From NCBI RefSeq assembly GCF_017354945.1, contig NZ_CP071503.1, positions 1,178,001-1,242,000 on the forward strand: a stretch of DNA of 64,000 bases, in the 5' to 3' direction. Positions 9,044-18,585 of the stretch are shown piece by piece (the stretch's first letter is position 1; each line of letters starts with the position of its first letter). This DNA is from Shewanella avicenniae. Its GTDB lineage: Bacteria > Pseudomonadota > Gammaproteobacteria > Enterobacterales > Shewanellaceae. Below the pieces are notes generated by a model. That model was not told where the DNA came from, did not search any database, and saw only the letters and a program-made list of their open reading frames with translations. Both the position numbers and the translations under genes were made by a program.

Positions 9044-9364
9044 CTAGTTAACCGAGCCAGTGACGGCATTGACGCTGACATAAATGATGCGGCCATCATT
9101 GGTGACCAATTTGACTTTAAAGGCAGGATCGCCGCCGATTTTTTGTTTGCTGACTTTTAATACTTTGCCGCCGTAACGGCTTTTAGCCAGTTGCGCCGCT
9201 TGATTGCTGTCGGTGATACGCAGTGGTTGCGCTTGGTGTTGAGCTTCGCCTTTTTTGCCATGATCATTTTTGGCGTAACTCAGATTAGGTTGCAGTAAAC
9301 ACAGCAAAAGCGCGGCTATTAGATAGCTGAAACGGATAGGTTTTTTAAATAGATGCTGTGTCAT
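9044..9364 (-). CDS. PepSY domain protein, secreted
   Basis: A 106-residue protein with a signal peptide (FSYLIAALLLCLLQPNLSYA) and a single C-terminal PepSY domain (QAAQLAKSRYGGKVLKVSKQ, then DGRIIYVSVNAVTGSV). PepSY domains are often found in periplasmic regulators and near two-component systems. The ATG at 9364 is used; a TTG two codons upstream is possible. The gene leads a PepSY-phoP-phoQ operon with 11 bases to the regulator, so a role in modulating the kinase is a reasonable inference but unproven. Confidence 0.85.
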   Translation of the reverse strand: MTQHLFKKPIRFSYLIAALLLCLLQPNLSYAKNDHGKKGEAQHQAQPLRITDSNQAAQLAKSRYGGKVLKVSKQKIGGDPAFKVKLVTNDGRIIYVSVNAVTGSVN

Positions 9365-9530
9365 AACCAAGGCTCTTAAAAGATTTGATACCAGTGTAAA
9401 AGATCCTGCGAGAGGATGAAATCTTTCCTAAAGGCTAATCCTTGCTTGTTTATTATTGGGGTTGCAGATGAACGCTTGCTGAACGTTTTTATTCATCTTT
9501 TGTTCATTAGCTCAAAGGTTTAATGACCCT

Positions 9531-9564
9531 AAATCTCAGGTAAGCCTAAATCTTAGGTAAGAAG
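9531..9564 (+). repeat. Tandem 17-bp repeat with palindromic cores before the GlyGly-CTERM gene
   Basis: CCTAAATCTCAGGTAAG is followed directly by CCTAAATCTTAGGTAAG; the copies differ at one base. Each copy contains an inverted core CCTAA-ATC-TTAGG, perfect in the second copy and imperfect in the first. The repeat ends a few bases before the start codon and overlaps the region that would carry the ribosome site. It looks like a double operator or a small duplication; the binding factor is unknown. Confidence 0.75.
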
Positions 9565-9573
9565 GTAATGAAC

Positions 9574-10365
9574 ATGAAAACCTTAAACTATGTGGCAGTG
9601 CTGGTGGCAAGTTTAACTTTTGGATCAATGGCTAACGCAGCGGAACAAGCAACAGTCAACGTCATCGAATATGGTGTGGATCACTCTCAAGCCGCGGCTG
9701 AACGGCAAAAGTCTGTCAGTCAACTACAGCTTATGCCGCAGGCTGCGACTGAGTTGAACACCCTCAGCCGTGAACAAAAACAGGCAGAAATTTCGGCCAG
9801 CGTCGCCACTGCAAATAAATCGAAACTGCAAGCGGTGTCGAGTTTAACGCAGCACAGCTATTACCATGAGTTTTCATTTTTTAGTGCGGAAGCATATCTG
9901 CTAAGTGATGACAATTACGACGGTTTTTATCACTCGTTTTCGCTTAATTTTGATGCCGATGTTTATGGCGCTTATGCCAATGAATCTGTGCCGGTTTACG
10001 CGGTGATTTACATCAGTCGTAACGGCGGTGACTGGACTTACTTACATACAACCGATGTATTTTATCTGCAGGGTTCAAGCGCCTTTGATAGCTATGAGGT
10101 GATTACCTCGCTTGATAGTGGCTATCCGACCGATCATTACGACATCCTGATCGATTTATATGAGCTCGGCTATGATGACATTGTCGCAACCATCAGCAGT
10201 GACGACACCAACAGCCTCTATGCATTGCCGCTGCAGAGCTATAACCGCGATCAGGTTTATGATTCTGGTTATCAAGAAACCGTGGTGGTTTCTGGCGGTA
10301 GTTTGTCGGCTCTAGTGCTGTTAGGGTTAGGCCTAGTAGGATGGCGCAGACGAATCGCAGCCTAG
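9574..10365 (+). CDS. GlyGly-CTERM surface protein (choice-of-anchor H type)
   Basis: A protein of 263 residues from ATG 9574; an in-frame ATG at 9568 is too close to AAGG to be preferred. It has a signal peptide (cleavage near ANA-AEQ), a middle region rich in Tyr, Asp and Ser, and a C-terminal tripartite tail: a Gly-rich motif (VSGGS), a hydrophobic helix (LSALVLLGLGLVGW) and a basic end RRRIAA. This is a GlyGly-CTERM sorting signal, which is cut by rhombosortase and routes proteins to the surface via type II secretion. The body resembles what is called choice-of-anchor H, though I am less sure of that. It is divergent from the PepSY-phoPQ operon. No rhombosortase gene is in the window. Confidence 0.8.
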   Translation: MKTLNYVAVLVASLTFGSMANAAEQATVNVIEYGVDHSQAAAERQKSVSQLQLMPQAATELNTLSREQKQAEISASVATANKSKLQAVSSLTQHSYYHEFSFFSAEAYLLSDDNYDGFYHSFSLNFDADVYGAYANESVPVYAVIYISRNGGDWTYLHTTDVFYLQGSSAFDSYEVITSLDSGYPTDHYDILIDLYELGYDDIVATISSDDTNSLYALPLQSYNRDQVYDSGYQETVVVSGGSLSALVLLGLGLVGWRRRIAA

Positions 10366-10417
10366 CACTGCATATAAGCGCTGTGCATGAGCTCGGCACA
10401 AAATAGCGCACGAACAA

Positions 10418-10446
10418 GAAAGCCTGACGATGTCAGGCTTTCTTTT
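10418..10446. terminator. Terminator between the GlyGly-CTERM gene and rlmG
   Basis: GAAAGCCTGAC and GTCAGGCTTTC form an 11-bp perfect stem with a 3-base loop followed by TTTT. The flanking genes converge, so it may work in both directions. Confidence 0.88.
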
Positions 10447-10471
10447 GTGGCTTGATGTTATTGAACGAGCA

Positions 10472-11602
10472 TTACGCTTTAACGCTTCTTAAAATCACGA
10501 ATTTATTATTGCTGGCAGCGGTTTGGCAGTTGCCGAATAAGCGCTTGAGTTTGACGTGATAACCTAAGTGGCGATTGCCAACGACTTGTAACATGCCGCC
10601 GACCGCGAGCCGTTTTTTGGCATCCATAAACATCTGCCACGCAATATGATCGGTAATGGCTTCGCCTTGGTGGAATGGCGGATTACATAACACCAAATCC
10701 ACCTCAATTTCGGCGGGCAGATGGCTTAAACAATCATCCCAGTGAAATTGACCGCGGGCTTCATCAAGCCTATTGGCCTGCCAGCCCATTTGAGCGCTCT
10801 GGACTGCTTCAAAGGAATCGTCGACAAAATGGATTTGTGCGTCTGGATAACTGAGTGCCGCTTGCATCCCCAGAACGCCGTTTCCACAACCTAAATCAAC
10901 CACTTGATTGAATTGACCTTGGGGATAGTTGTCGAGCATTAACCGTGCACCAATATCCAACTTTGTTGCGGCAAATACATTAGCGAGCCCGATAAGTTTG
11001 ATGCCAGTGTCGGTTTGCCAGCGCTGGTCGGCCAAAGGAGCACGGCGTTTGCCATCAAAAACGGCGCTGATGACTCGGGTTTTCTTCCATGCGAGGCTGG
11101 CTGAGGCGCTACCAAAATGGCTTTCGATGGTGTTCAGTAATGCTTGATTAATATTTTTTGCTTTAGCGCCAATCAGTAATTGCGTCGCTGGTGCCAGCCA
11201 TTGGCTGAGTTGGCGTAACTGCTCGATAAAATAATTGAGGTTTTTCGGCAGTTTCAGCAGCACTAATGCCGGGGTCATTGCAGGTGTTTGTGCTGGTGTG
11301 AGCCATTCAATGTGCGCATCACTCAGCTGATTATTGGCAAGGTTTTGCTGACAACCGAGCACACTGGTTTTGGCATCCGAAAGCCAGCTAATTTGACAGT
11401 CAGCAAACTGTTGTTTGATGCTGCATAACAGCGCGCCAAAACTGTCATTAACGATGAGGATTGGCTGATGTGCCGCCTGTTCGTCAATATGTTGTAGCAA
11501 ATGCTCATCTGCCGCATCCCATGCTTGAAGATTATCATTGGCAGTCGCGGGGTAGCGGTTAAGTTGAAGCGAAACGTTGTTAAATTGAAACTGATTGATC
11601 AT
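10472..11602 (-). CDS. rlmG: 23S rRNA (guanine-1835-N2)-methyltransferase RlmG
   Basis: A 376-residue methyltransferase that uses S-adenosylmethionine to methylate G1835 of 23S rRNA. It has an N-terminal domain with YPATANDNLQAWDAADEHLL, which matches RlmG rather than RsmC, and a C-terminal catalytic domain with the SAM-binding VVDLGCGNGVLGMQ and the N2-guanine motif CNPPFHQG. E. coli RlmG is 378 residues. The ATG at 11602 (MINQFQFNN) fits the family start; the open frame continues 23 codons upstream without a better ribosome site. It is a single-gene unit, divergent from alkB. Confidence 0.9.
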   Translation of the reverse strand: MINQFQFNNVSLQLNRYPATANDNLQAWDAADEHLLQHIDEQAAHQPILIVNDSFGALLCSIKQQFADCQISWLSDAKTSVLGCQQNLANNQLSDAHIEWLTPAQTPAMTPALVLLKLPKNLNYFIEQLRQLSQWLAPATQLLIGAKAKNINQALLNTIESHFGSASASLAWKKTRVISAVFDGKRRAPLADQRWQTDTGIKLIGLANVFAATKLDIGARLMLDNYPQGQFNQVVDLGCGNGVLGMQAALSYPDAQIHFVDDSFEAVQSAQMGWQANRLDEARGQFHWDDCLSHLPAEIEVDLVLCNPPFHQGEAITDHIAWQMFMDAKKRLAVGGMLQVVGNRHLGYHVKLKRLFGNCQTAASNNKFVILRSVKA

Positions 11603-11746
11603 GAGCAAACGCGGCAAACACAGAATGGCGCGATTATCGCAGATCACAATTGGATTAGCGAATGGCAACAACCGCCGCCAAACTGACCGTTTAGTTATTG
11701 GTTAGGCATAATGGTTGGGATTAGTTAAGCAATATGGAGCTGTGGA

Positions 11747-12415
11747 ATGATGAAATCGCAATTGCCATTATTTGTCGCGGCGGAAAAGCCTTTCACAAAA
11801 CTTATGCTTACAAAAGATAAACTCGCAACCGATAAGCCTACACAAGATGAGCCGTGGCAGCTCATTCGGGGGTATCTGAGCGAAAATCAGCAGCGTCTAT
11901 TGTGGCAAGAATCGCTGGAATATCCGTTTTCACGCCCTACGATTAAGGTGTTTGGTAAGATGCATACCATTCCGCGTAGCCAAGTGTGGTTCGGCGATAG
12001 TGGTTGCGATTATCTCTATTCAGGTTTGATGATTGAAGCACTCCCTTGGCCTCACTATTTGGCGCGCCTGCGGCAGCAATTAACGCAGGATTTCTCGTTG
12101 CAACTCAATGGCGTGTTAGTCAATCACTATGCTAATGGCCAACAGCGAATGGGCTGGCACAGCGATGATGAGCCGGAATTGGCTTCACAAAGCGCCATTG
12201 TTTCGCTCTCGCTTGGGGCTACACGGGATTTTGATATCCGCCACAAGCAAAACGGAGCAAAACATCGTATTGCATTAGCCGCAGGGGATTTATTACTGAT
12301 GCATTGGCCGATGCAGCGCGATTGGCAGCATAGCCTACCGAGCAGAACCAAGCTCGCCAACCCTCGACTCAACTTTACTTTTCGGCAGATTATTCCGTTT
12401 TATCATCAGCGCTGA
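11747..12415 (+). CDS. alkB: AlkB-like 2-oxoglutarate/Fe(II) dioxygenase
   Basis: A 222-residue protein of the AlkB family, which removes alkyl lesions from DNA or RNA by oxidative demethylation. The iron ligands are seen in HSDDE (His-X-Asp) and in a later His (DWQHSLP); the 2-oxoglutarate Arg lies in NPRLNFTFRQ. The arrangement (VLVNHYANGQQRMGWHSDDE) is closer to the ALKBH2/3-like bacterial branch than to E. coli AlkB. The start is ATG at 11747; a second ATG follows at once. No Ada box or LexA box was found upstream. Substrate is not known. Confidence 0.85.
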   Translation: MMKSQLPLFVAAEKPFTKLMLTKDKLATDKPTQDEPWQLIRGYLSENQQRLLWQESLEYPFSRPTIKVFGKMHTIPRSQVWFGDSGCDYLYSGLMIEALPWPHYLARLRQQLTQDFSLQLNGVLVNHYANGQQRMGWHSDDEPELASQSAIVSLSLGATRDFDIRHKQNGAKHRIALAAGDLLLMHWPMQRDWQHSLPSRTKLANPRLNFTFRQIIPFYHQR

Positions 12416-12490
12416 AACACGCTGTAAGATTGATCTTTAGTAGAGCACGCAGTAACCTGCCGCAAATTGTCCGTTCTAGTGAGAACCCAT

Positions 12491-12790
12491 ATGTCTGTTG
12501 CCGCGATCATCGAACAGAAGTTGCAGCAAGCGCTTGCGCCTGTGCATCTGCAAGTGATTAACGAAAGTCATAATCACCATGTGCCGCCGAACTCTGAAAC
12601 CCATTTTAAAGTGGTGGTTGTCAGTGAGGCATTTGCTGATTTGCGCCTGTTAGCAAGACACCGCAAAGTCAATGAAACCCTCGCCCATGAGTTAGCCAAT
12701 GGGGTACATGCATTGTCGATGCACACCTATACGCCAGCTGAGTGGCAGTCTGAACAACAAGTGCCTGAATCGCCAAAATGTAAAGGATAA
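12491..12790 (+). CDS. bolA: BolA family protein
   Basis: A 99-residue protein of the BolA family, small cytoplasmic proteins that work with monothiol glutaredoxins in iron-sulfur trafficking and also affect cell shape genes. It has the family core: NESHNHHVPPNSETHFKVVV followed by RLLARHRKVNETLAHELANG and HALSMHTYTP. E. coli BolA is 105 residues. The ATG at 12491 is the natural start; an upstream in-frame TTG/GTG would add a few residues outside the family. It lies 58 bases before luxS in the same direction. Confidence 0.9.
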   Translation: MSVAAIIEQKLQQALAPVHLQVINESHNHHVPPNSETHFKVVVVSEAFADLRLLARHRKVNETLAHELANGVHALSMHTYTPAEWQSEQQVPESPKCKG

Positions 12791-12848
12791 TTAAGCTGTT
12801 ACGGCTTTATTATCGTCAATAAAGAATTTGAAAAAAGAGGTTTAGCCC

Positions 12849-13358
12849 ATGCCATTGTTAGATAGTTTTACCGTTGACCATACTCGTATGCACGCGCCAG
12901 CTGTACGTGTAGCCAAAACCATGACGACACCGGGTGGTGACACCATCACTGTGTTTGATTTGCGTTTTTGCATCCCAAACCAAGCAATTTTGAGTGAGCG
13001 TGGTATTCATACCTTGGAACACCTGTTTGCCGGTTTTATGCGAGACCACTTAAATGGCGATGGTGTTGAAATTATTGATATTTCGCCAATGGGTTGCCGT
13101 ACCGGTTTTTACATGAGCTTGATTGGTGCCCCGTCAGAACAACGCGTGGCTGATGCGTGGTTGGCCGCAATGAATGATGTGATTAGTGTGCAAAATCAAA
13201 ATGATATTCCTGAATTGAATGAATATCAGTGTGGCACTTACACCATGCACTCGTTAGAACAAGCACAAAGTATCGCTCGGGAAGTGATTCAATCGGGTGT
13301 ACAAGTGAACCGTAACGATGAGCTTAAACTCAGCGACGATATTCTACAAAAGTTGTAA
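12849..13358 (+). CDS. luxS: S-ribosylhomocysteine lyase LuxS
   Basis: A 169-residue enzyme that splits S-ribosylhomocysteine into homocysteine and DPD, the precursor of autoinducer 2. The metal ligands are in HTLEH (His54 and His58) and a later Cys in [11 protein letters not shown]; the catalytic Cys83 lies in [16 protein letters not shown] lies upstream of the ATG. Its substrate arises through MtnN, also encoded in this window at about 61 kb. A terminator follows immediately, which separates it from the nqr operon. Confidence 0.96.
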   Translation: MPLLDSFTVDHTRMHAPAVRVAKTMTTPGGDTITVFDLRFCIPNQAILSERGIHTLEHLFAGFMRDHLNGDGVEIIDISPMGCRTGFYMSLIGAPSEQRVADAWLAAMNDVISVQNQNDIPELNEYQCGTYTMHSLEQAQSIAREVIQSGVQVNRNDELKLSDDILQKL

Positions 13359-13376
13359 TTTAGCAACATTTGAATT

Positions 13377-13407
13377 AGCTACTCAGACTAAAGGGTAGCT
13401 TTTTTTT
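13377..13407 (+). terminator. Terminator after luxS
   Basis: AGCTAC at 13377-13382 pairs with GTAGCT at 13395-13400, followed by seven T. Confidence 0.8.
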
Positions 13408-13449
13408 CGGCAAAAAAAGCATTAAGTTACTAACATGTAGTGAGTTGAG

Positions 13450-13617
13450 GTTATTCAATGAAAGTAAAAGTAAAATTTACGTTGAATAACTGCTTCGAAA
13501 CAGCAAATCCCTAGTGGAAATTGCTGATTTCGAAATTTGAATTCTGCAGCAATGCGTTGCCGAAAACGCTGAAATAAAATTTCGTAAGTTGCATACGACT
13601 TTAGTTGTAGTTTATGC
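13450..13617 (+). promoter_or_regulatory. Structured leader region upstream of nqrA
   Basis: The 579 bases between the luxS terminator and nqrA hold no long gene. The first part has four inverted repeats in a row: GTTATTCAA/TTGAATAAC (13450-13490, 9 bp); TTCGAAACAGCAA pairing with TTGCTGATTTCGAA (13494-13534, 13 bp with one bulged A); CGAAATTT/AAATTTCG (13531-13584, 8 bp); and GCATACGAC with GTTGTAGTTTATGC (13591-13617). The second and third share bases 13531-13534 and so exclude one another. This could be a cis-acting 5' leader of nqr or a separate small RNA. No known riboswitch class was recognised. From 13618 to 13986 I see only weak promoter-like elements (for example TAGAAT at 13840). 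Confidence 0.5.
13458..13514 (+). CDS. Possible 18-codon leader peptide before nqrA
   Basis: An ATG at 13458 with GAGG 7 bases upstream opens an 18-codon frame, MKVKVKFTLNNCFETANP, ending at TAG 13512-13514. Its start codon lies within the first inverted repeat of the leader and its end runs into the second stem, an arrangement that could couple translation to folding. It is too short to tell from chance, so this is only a candidate. Confidence 0.2.
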   Translation: MKVKVKFTLNNCFETANP

Positions 13618-13986
13618 GCTAGAAATGGAGGGGAGTGGCAAAATCGAAAGCTGTTAGTTTGCCGTTATACGAAAAAAGTGTTTGCTGAAAATTAGCTGAA
13701 TTTCTTATAAATCATGTTGTTGCGAATCCCAAAAATCCGCCTAATTTACTAAGGAATTCGTTAGAAGTTACTGAATTGCTGAATATTTATGCAGTAGAGA
13801 AACACTACAATTTTCGTGGCGATAGCGGACTAATTGCGTTAGAATGCCGCCGTTCAACGTGATTGCGATCGCATTTCTGAGATAAATCTGCGCTAGCTCA
13901 ATAGGTGGGAATTGATAATTGTGATTCTTGCTAGTTGACAGGAACGCGGCGCATTGTCTTTCCTCCAAAACGTAGTGCATGTGGAT

Positions 13987-15321
13987 ATGATTACAATCAA
14001 GAAAGGGTTGGATCTACCTGTTGCAGGTACTCCAAAGCAAGTTATCCATGATGGTCCTGCCATCAAACACGTAGCTACATTAGGTGAAGAGTATATTGGC
14101 CTTCGCCCGACGATGAAAGTTCGCGTCGGTGATAAAGTGCTGAAAGGACAGGTGATTTTTGAAGACAAAAAGAATCCTGGCGTTAAATATACCGCTTTTG
14201 CCAGTGGCACAGTAACTGAAATCAACCGCGGCGCCAAACGTGTATTACAGTCTGTCGTTATTGAGGTCGAAGGAGATGATGCCGTCTCGTTTGCTCAGTA
14301 TAATGAACAGCAGTTAGACACACTGGAAGCGGAAAAAGTACGAGAAAGCCTGATTGAATCAGGGATGTGGACCGCATTACGTACTCGTCCTTTCAGTAAA
14401 GTGCCCGCTATTGATGCTACGCCTGCAGCGATATTTGTCACTGCCATCGATACTCAACCTCTCGCAGCTGACCCTCAAGTTGTTATTGCCGAACAACAAG
14501 CAGCGTTCAGTAACGGTCTTAAAGTACTTGCTCGTCTCGCAGATAAAGTTTTCCTGTGTAAGGCACCAGGTGCGGATATTCCTTCTGCGAATACTCAAGT
14601 AGAAGAATTTGCGGGGCCGCATCCTGCGGGGCTTCCGGGCACTCACATCCATTTCCTAATGCCAGCTTCATCTAAACGTACCGTTTGGTATGTCGGATAC
14701 CAAGATGTCATCGCAATTGGTGCGCTATTTACCAGCGGTAAACTGAGCGTTGATCGTGTCTATGCTATTGGCGGTCCTAAAGCTAAATCACCACGCTTGG
14801 TGCGCTCTGTATTGGGTGCCAGCACGGTAGAGCTGACCGCAGGTGAAGCCGCAGATGGTAACGTGCGCGTGATTTCGGGTTCAGTGCTTAATGGTCGTCA
14901 GGCGCGTGGCGTGTATGCCTACATGGGCCGTTATTCGACTCAGGTCAGCCTCCTAGAAGAAGGTACCGAGAAAGAATTTTTGGGTTGGGTTCTACCTGGC
15001 GCCAACAAATTCTCGATCACCCGTTCGTTCTTAAGTCATTTAAGCCCGGCCAAACTGTTCAACATGACCACCAGTACAGGTGGTTCTGAACGTGCCATGG
15101 TGCCAATCGGTAACTATGAGCGTGTAATGCCAATGGATATTCTGCCAACCATGCTACTGCGTGACCTGATTTCGGGCGACACCGATGGTGCTGCCGCGTT
15201 GGGTGCGTTGGAATTGGACGAAGAAGATCTGGCGTTATGTACGTTTGTTTGCCCAGGTAAATATGACTACGGCACTTACCTGCGTGATTGCCTCGAGACT
15301 ATCGAGAGGGAAGGTCTATGA
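13987..15321 (+). CDS. nqrA: Na+-translocating NADH:quinone reductase subunit A
   Basis: A 444-residue subunit of Na+-NQR, which oxidises NADH, reduces ubiquinone and exports Na+. NqrA is peripheral on the cytoplasmic side and takes part in quinone binding. The N-terminus [16 protein letters not shown] and the [15 protein letters not shown] motif identify it. ATG 13987 is chosen as the family start; eleven in-frame upstream residues are not part of the family. The ribosome site is weak. Its stop overlaps the nqrB start (ATGA). It is the first gene of nqrABCDEF. Confidence 0.96.
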   Translation: MITIKKGLDLPVAGTPKQVIHDGPAIKHVATLGEEYIGLRPTMKVRVGDKVLKGQVIFEDKKNPGVKYTAFASGTVTEINRGAKRVLQSVVIEVEGDDAVSFAQYNEQQLDTLEAEKVRESLIESGMWTALRTRPFSKVPAIDATPAAIFVTAIDTQPLAADPQVVIAEQQAAFSNGLKVLARLADKVFLCKAPGADIPSANTQVEEFAGPHPAGLPGTHIHFLMPASSKRTVWYVGYQDVIAIGALFTSGKLSVDRVYAIGGPKAKSPRLVRSVLGASTVELTAGEAADGNVRVISGSVLNGRQARGVYAYMGRYSTQVSLLEEGTEKEFLGWVLPGANKFSITRSFLSHLSPAKLFNMTTSTGGSERAMVPIGNYERVMPMDILPTMLLRDLISGDTDGAAALGALELDEEDLALCTFVCPGKYDYGTYLRDCLETIEREGL

Positions 15322-16517
15322 GTTTAAAAGATTTTCTTGAACGTATTGAACCGCAGTTTGAAAAAGGCGGTAAATACGAAAAGTGGTACGCACTTTATGA
15401 AGCCGCTGCCACCATTTTTTATACGCCAGGCAAGGTGAACAAAGGGGCTACTCACGTTCGTGATAACCTCGACCTGAAACGCATGATGATTACCGTGTGG
15501 GCCTGTACTTTCCCAGCCATGTTTGTCGGGATGTACAACGTGGGTCTGCAAGCTCAGATTGCGTTAGCTGCTGGCTTTGGTACGCCAGACGTATGGCAAG
15601 TTGGTTTGTTCCAACTGTTAGGCGGCAGCTTAACCGCTGACACTGGGATAGCTGGGTTAATGTGGTATGGCGCCTGTTTCTTCCTGCCGATATACGCCGT
15701 CACGTTTGCCGTAGGCGGTATCTGGGAAGTGCTGTTTGCCTCGGTTCGCGGCCACGAAATTAACGAAGGCTTCTTCGTAACCTCGGTGCTGTTCGCCCTG
15801 ACATTACCAGCAACCATTCCATTATGGATGGTGGCATTGGGGATTAGTTTTGGTGTGGTGATGGCGAAAGAAGTCTTCGGTGGTACTGGCCGTAACTTCC
15901 TGAACCCTGCACTTGCTGGCCGTGCCTTCCTATTCTTCGCCTATCCACTGAATATGTCGGGTGACACCACTTGGGTGGTTGCTGATGGTTTCTCGGGTGC
16001 AACTGCCCTGAGTCAAGCTGCGGCAGGCCAACTGAGCTATGCACTGGATCAAAACTGGTGGAACGCCTTCTTAGGCTTTATTCCAGGTTCGGTCGGTGAA
16101 GTGTCTACGCTGGCAATTTTGCTGGGCGGTTTAGTGATCATCTATACCCGTATTGCATCATGGCGCATCGTTGGCGGTGTGATGGTAGGGATGATTGCCA
16201 TTTCTCTGCTGCTGAACGTGATAAGTTCTGACACTAACCCAATGTTTGCAATGCCTTGGTACTGGCACTTGGTATTGGGTGGTTTTGCTTTCGGTATGAT
16301 GTTTATGGCGACAGATCCTGTGTCTGCCTCATTTACCAACAAAGCAAAATGGGCATACGGTATGTTGATTGGCGCCATGGTGGTGTTTATCCGCGTAATC
16401 AACCCTGCTTTCCCTGAAGGCATGATGTTGGCGATTCTGTTTGCCAACCTGTTTGCACCATTGTTTGACCATTTTGTCGTTCAGGCGAATATCAAACGGA
16501 GGATTGCCCGTGGCTAA
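15318..16517 (+). CDS. nqrB: Na+-translocating NADH:quinone reductase subunit B
   Basis: A 399-residue integral membrane subunit with about ten hydrophobic segments. It carries covalent FMN and contributes the Na+ path. The flavinylation motif DGFSGAT is present, with the target Thr at residue 229. Conserved [20 protein letters not shown] supports the call. The start overlaps nqrA by four bases and the end overlaps nqrC by eight bases, so translation is coupled. FMN is attached by ApbE, encoded at 19.9 kb. Confidence 0.96.
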   Translation: MSLKDFLERIEPQFEKGGKYEKWYALYEAAATIFYTPGKVNKGATHVRDNLDLKRMMITVWACTFPAMFVGMYNVGLQAQIALAAGFGTPDVWQVGLFQLLGGSLTADTGIAGLMWYGACFFLPIYAVTFAVGGIWEVLFASVRGHEINEGFFVTSVLFALTLPATIPLWMVALGISFGVVMAKEVFGGTGRNFLNPALAGRAFLFFAYPLNMSGDTTWVVADGFSGATALSQAAAGQLSYALDQNWWNAFLGFIPGSVGEVSTLAILLGGLVIIYTRIASWRIVGGVMVGMIAISLLLNVISSDTNPMFAMPWYWHLVLGGFAFGMMFMATDPVSASFTNKAKWAYGMLIGAMVVFIRVINPAFPEGMMLAILFANLFAPLFDHFVVQANIKRRIARG

Positions 16518-17294
16518 GAATAAAGAAACGTTCTCTCGGACGGTATTTATTGTTATCGGCTTGTGTTTTATCTGCTCGATCTTCGTATCGACCGCCGCGG
16601 TGTTATTGAAACCTACGCAGCAAGAAAACAAGTTATTAGACAAACAAAAATACATTCTTGAGGCTGCTAACCTGATCGACAGTAAGTCTCAGGTCAGCAA
16701 GAAGGAGATTTTGGCCACTTACGACAAGTTTGTTGAAGCCAAAGTGATCAATCTGAAAACTGGCGAAGAAGTCACTGATATTAACGGTGATACCTTCGAC
16801 CAGCAGAAAGCAGCACGTGATCCAGAAACCTCTTCTAAACCTGTGCACGACGTAGCGTCAATCAAACGCTTAGCCGACAACGCGGTGATTTACCTGGTGC
16901 GTGATGATGCTGGCAAGTTGAAAAGCGTGATTCTGCCCGTCCACGGTTATGGCTTGTGGTCGACCATGTATGCGTTTTTGGCGGTAGAGCCTGACTTCAA
17001 CACAGTGCAAAACTTGGTTTATTACAGCCAAGGTGAAACACCAGGTTTGGGTGGCGAAGTTGAAAACCCAAAATGGAAAGTTAAATGGCAAGGTAAAAAG
17101 CTGTTTGATGACCAAGGCAACATCGCAATTTCTGTAACTAAAAACCCTGCGGTTGCCGCATCGCCATACGGTGTTGATGCGCTGTCGGGGGCAACGCTGA
17201 CCAGTAACGGTGTGCAACACACACTGACCTTCTGGTTGGGTGAAGAAGGTTTTGCCAACTTCATTAAGAAAGCACGCAATGGAGGACTGAGCTA

Positions 17295-17295
<1 letters not shown>
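16510..17295 (+). CDS. nqrC: Na+-translocating NADH:quinone reductase subunit C
   Basis: A 261-residue subunit with one N-terminal membrane helix ([20 protein letters not shown]) and a periplasmic FMN-binding domain. The ApbE target motif is SGATLTS, with Thr229 as the attachment site. The start is GTG at 16510, inside the end of nqrB, with GGAGG 7 bases upstream. Its stop overlaps the nqrD start by one base (TAATG). Confidence 0.95.
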
Positions 17296-17927
<632 letters not shown>

Positions 17928-17932
17928 GCATA

Positions 17933-18541
17933 ATGGAACATTATATTAGTTTGTTGATCCGTTCTGTTTTCATCGAAAACATGGCGCTGTCCTTCTTCCT
18001 TGGTATGTGTACCTTTTTGGCAGTATCAAAAAAGGTCGATACAGCGATTGGTCTAGGTGTAGCTGTGGTCGTGGTAATGACGATCTCAGTACCTGCAAAC
18101 CAAATTATCTATCAGGGGCTGCTGGCGCCAGGTGCTTTGGCATGGGCAGGCTTCCCAGATGCTGACCTGAGCTTTTTGAAGTTCATTACCTTTATCGGGG
18201 TGATTGCAGCACTGGTACAGATCCTCGAAATGGCGCTGGATAAGTACTTTCCACCACTGTACAACGCGTTAGGTATCTTCCTGCCGTTGATCACGGTTAA
18301 CTGTGCGATTTTCGGTGCGGTATCCTTCATGGTGGAACGTGATTACAACTTAGGCGAAAGCGTTGTATTCGGGTTTGGTTCTGGTGCCGGTTGGGCTCTG
18401 GCAATCATGCTGATGGCGGGTATTCGTGAAAAACTGAAGTATGCAGACGTACCAGCGGGTTTACGTGGTCTAGGGGTTACCTTTGTGACCGCGGGTCTGA
18501 TGGCTTTAGGTTTCATGTCATTCTCAGGTGTGTCGCTGTAA
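17933..18541 (+). CDS. nqrE: Na+-translocating NADH:quinone reductase subunit E
   Basis: A 202-residue membrane subunit with six hydrophobic segments, [20 protein letters not shown] at the start and [20 protein letters not shown], which is the conserved Cys-containing half-helix shared with NqrD. It pairs with NqrD. It is in the middle of the nqr operon with 44 bases to nqrF. Confidence 0.95.
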   Translation: MEHYISLLIRSVFIENMALSFFLGMCTFLAVSKKVDTAIGLGVAVVVVMTISVPANQIIYQGLLAPGALAWAGFPDADLSFLKFITFIGVIAALVQILEMALDKYFPPLYNALGIFLPLITVNCAIFGAVSFMVERDYNLGESVVFGFGSGAGWALAIMLMAGIREKLKYADVPAGLRGLGVTFVTAGLMALGFMSFSGVSL

Positions 18542-18585
18542 TCGCCCTGTGAATCACCCTATTTGGACCTTCTAAGGATAAGTTA

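Noticed and set aside
11603..11671. N-terminal extension of rlmG
   Set aside because: The extra 23 codons have no family similarity and no better ribosome site, and the 376-residue form matches the family length.
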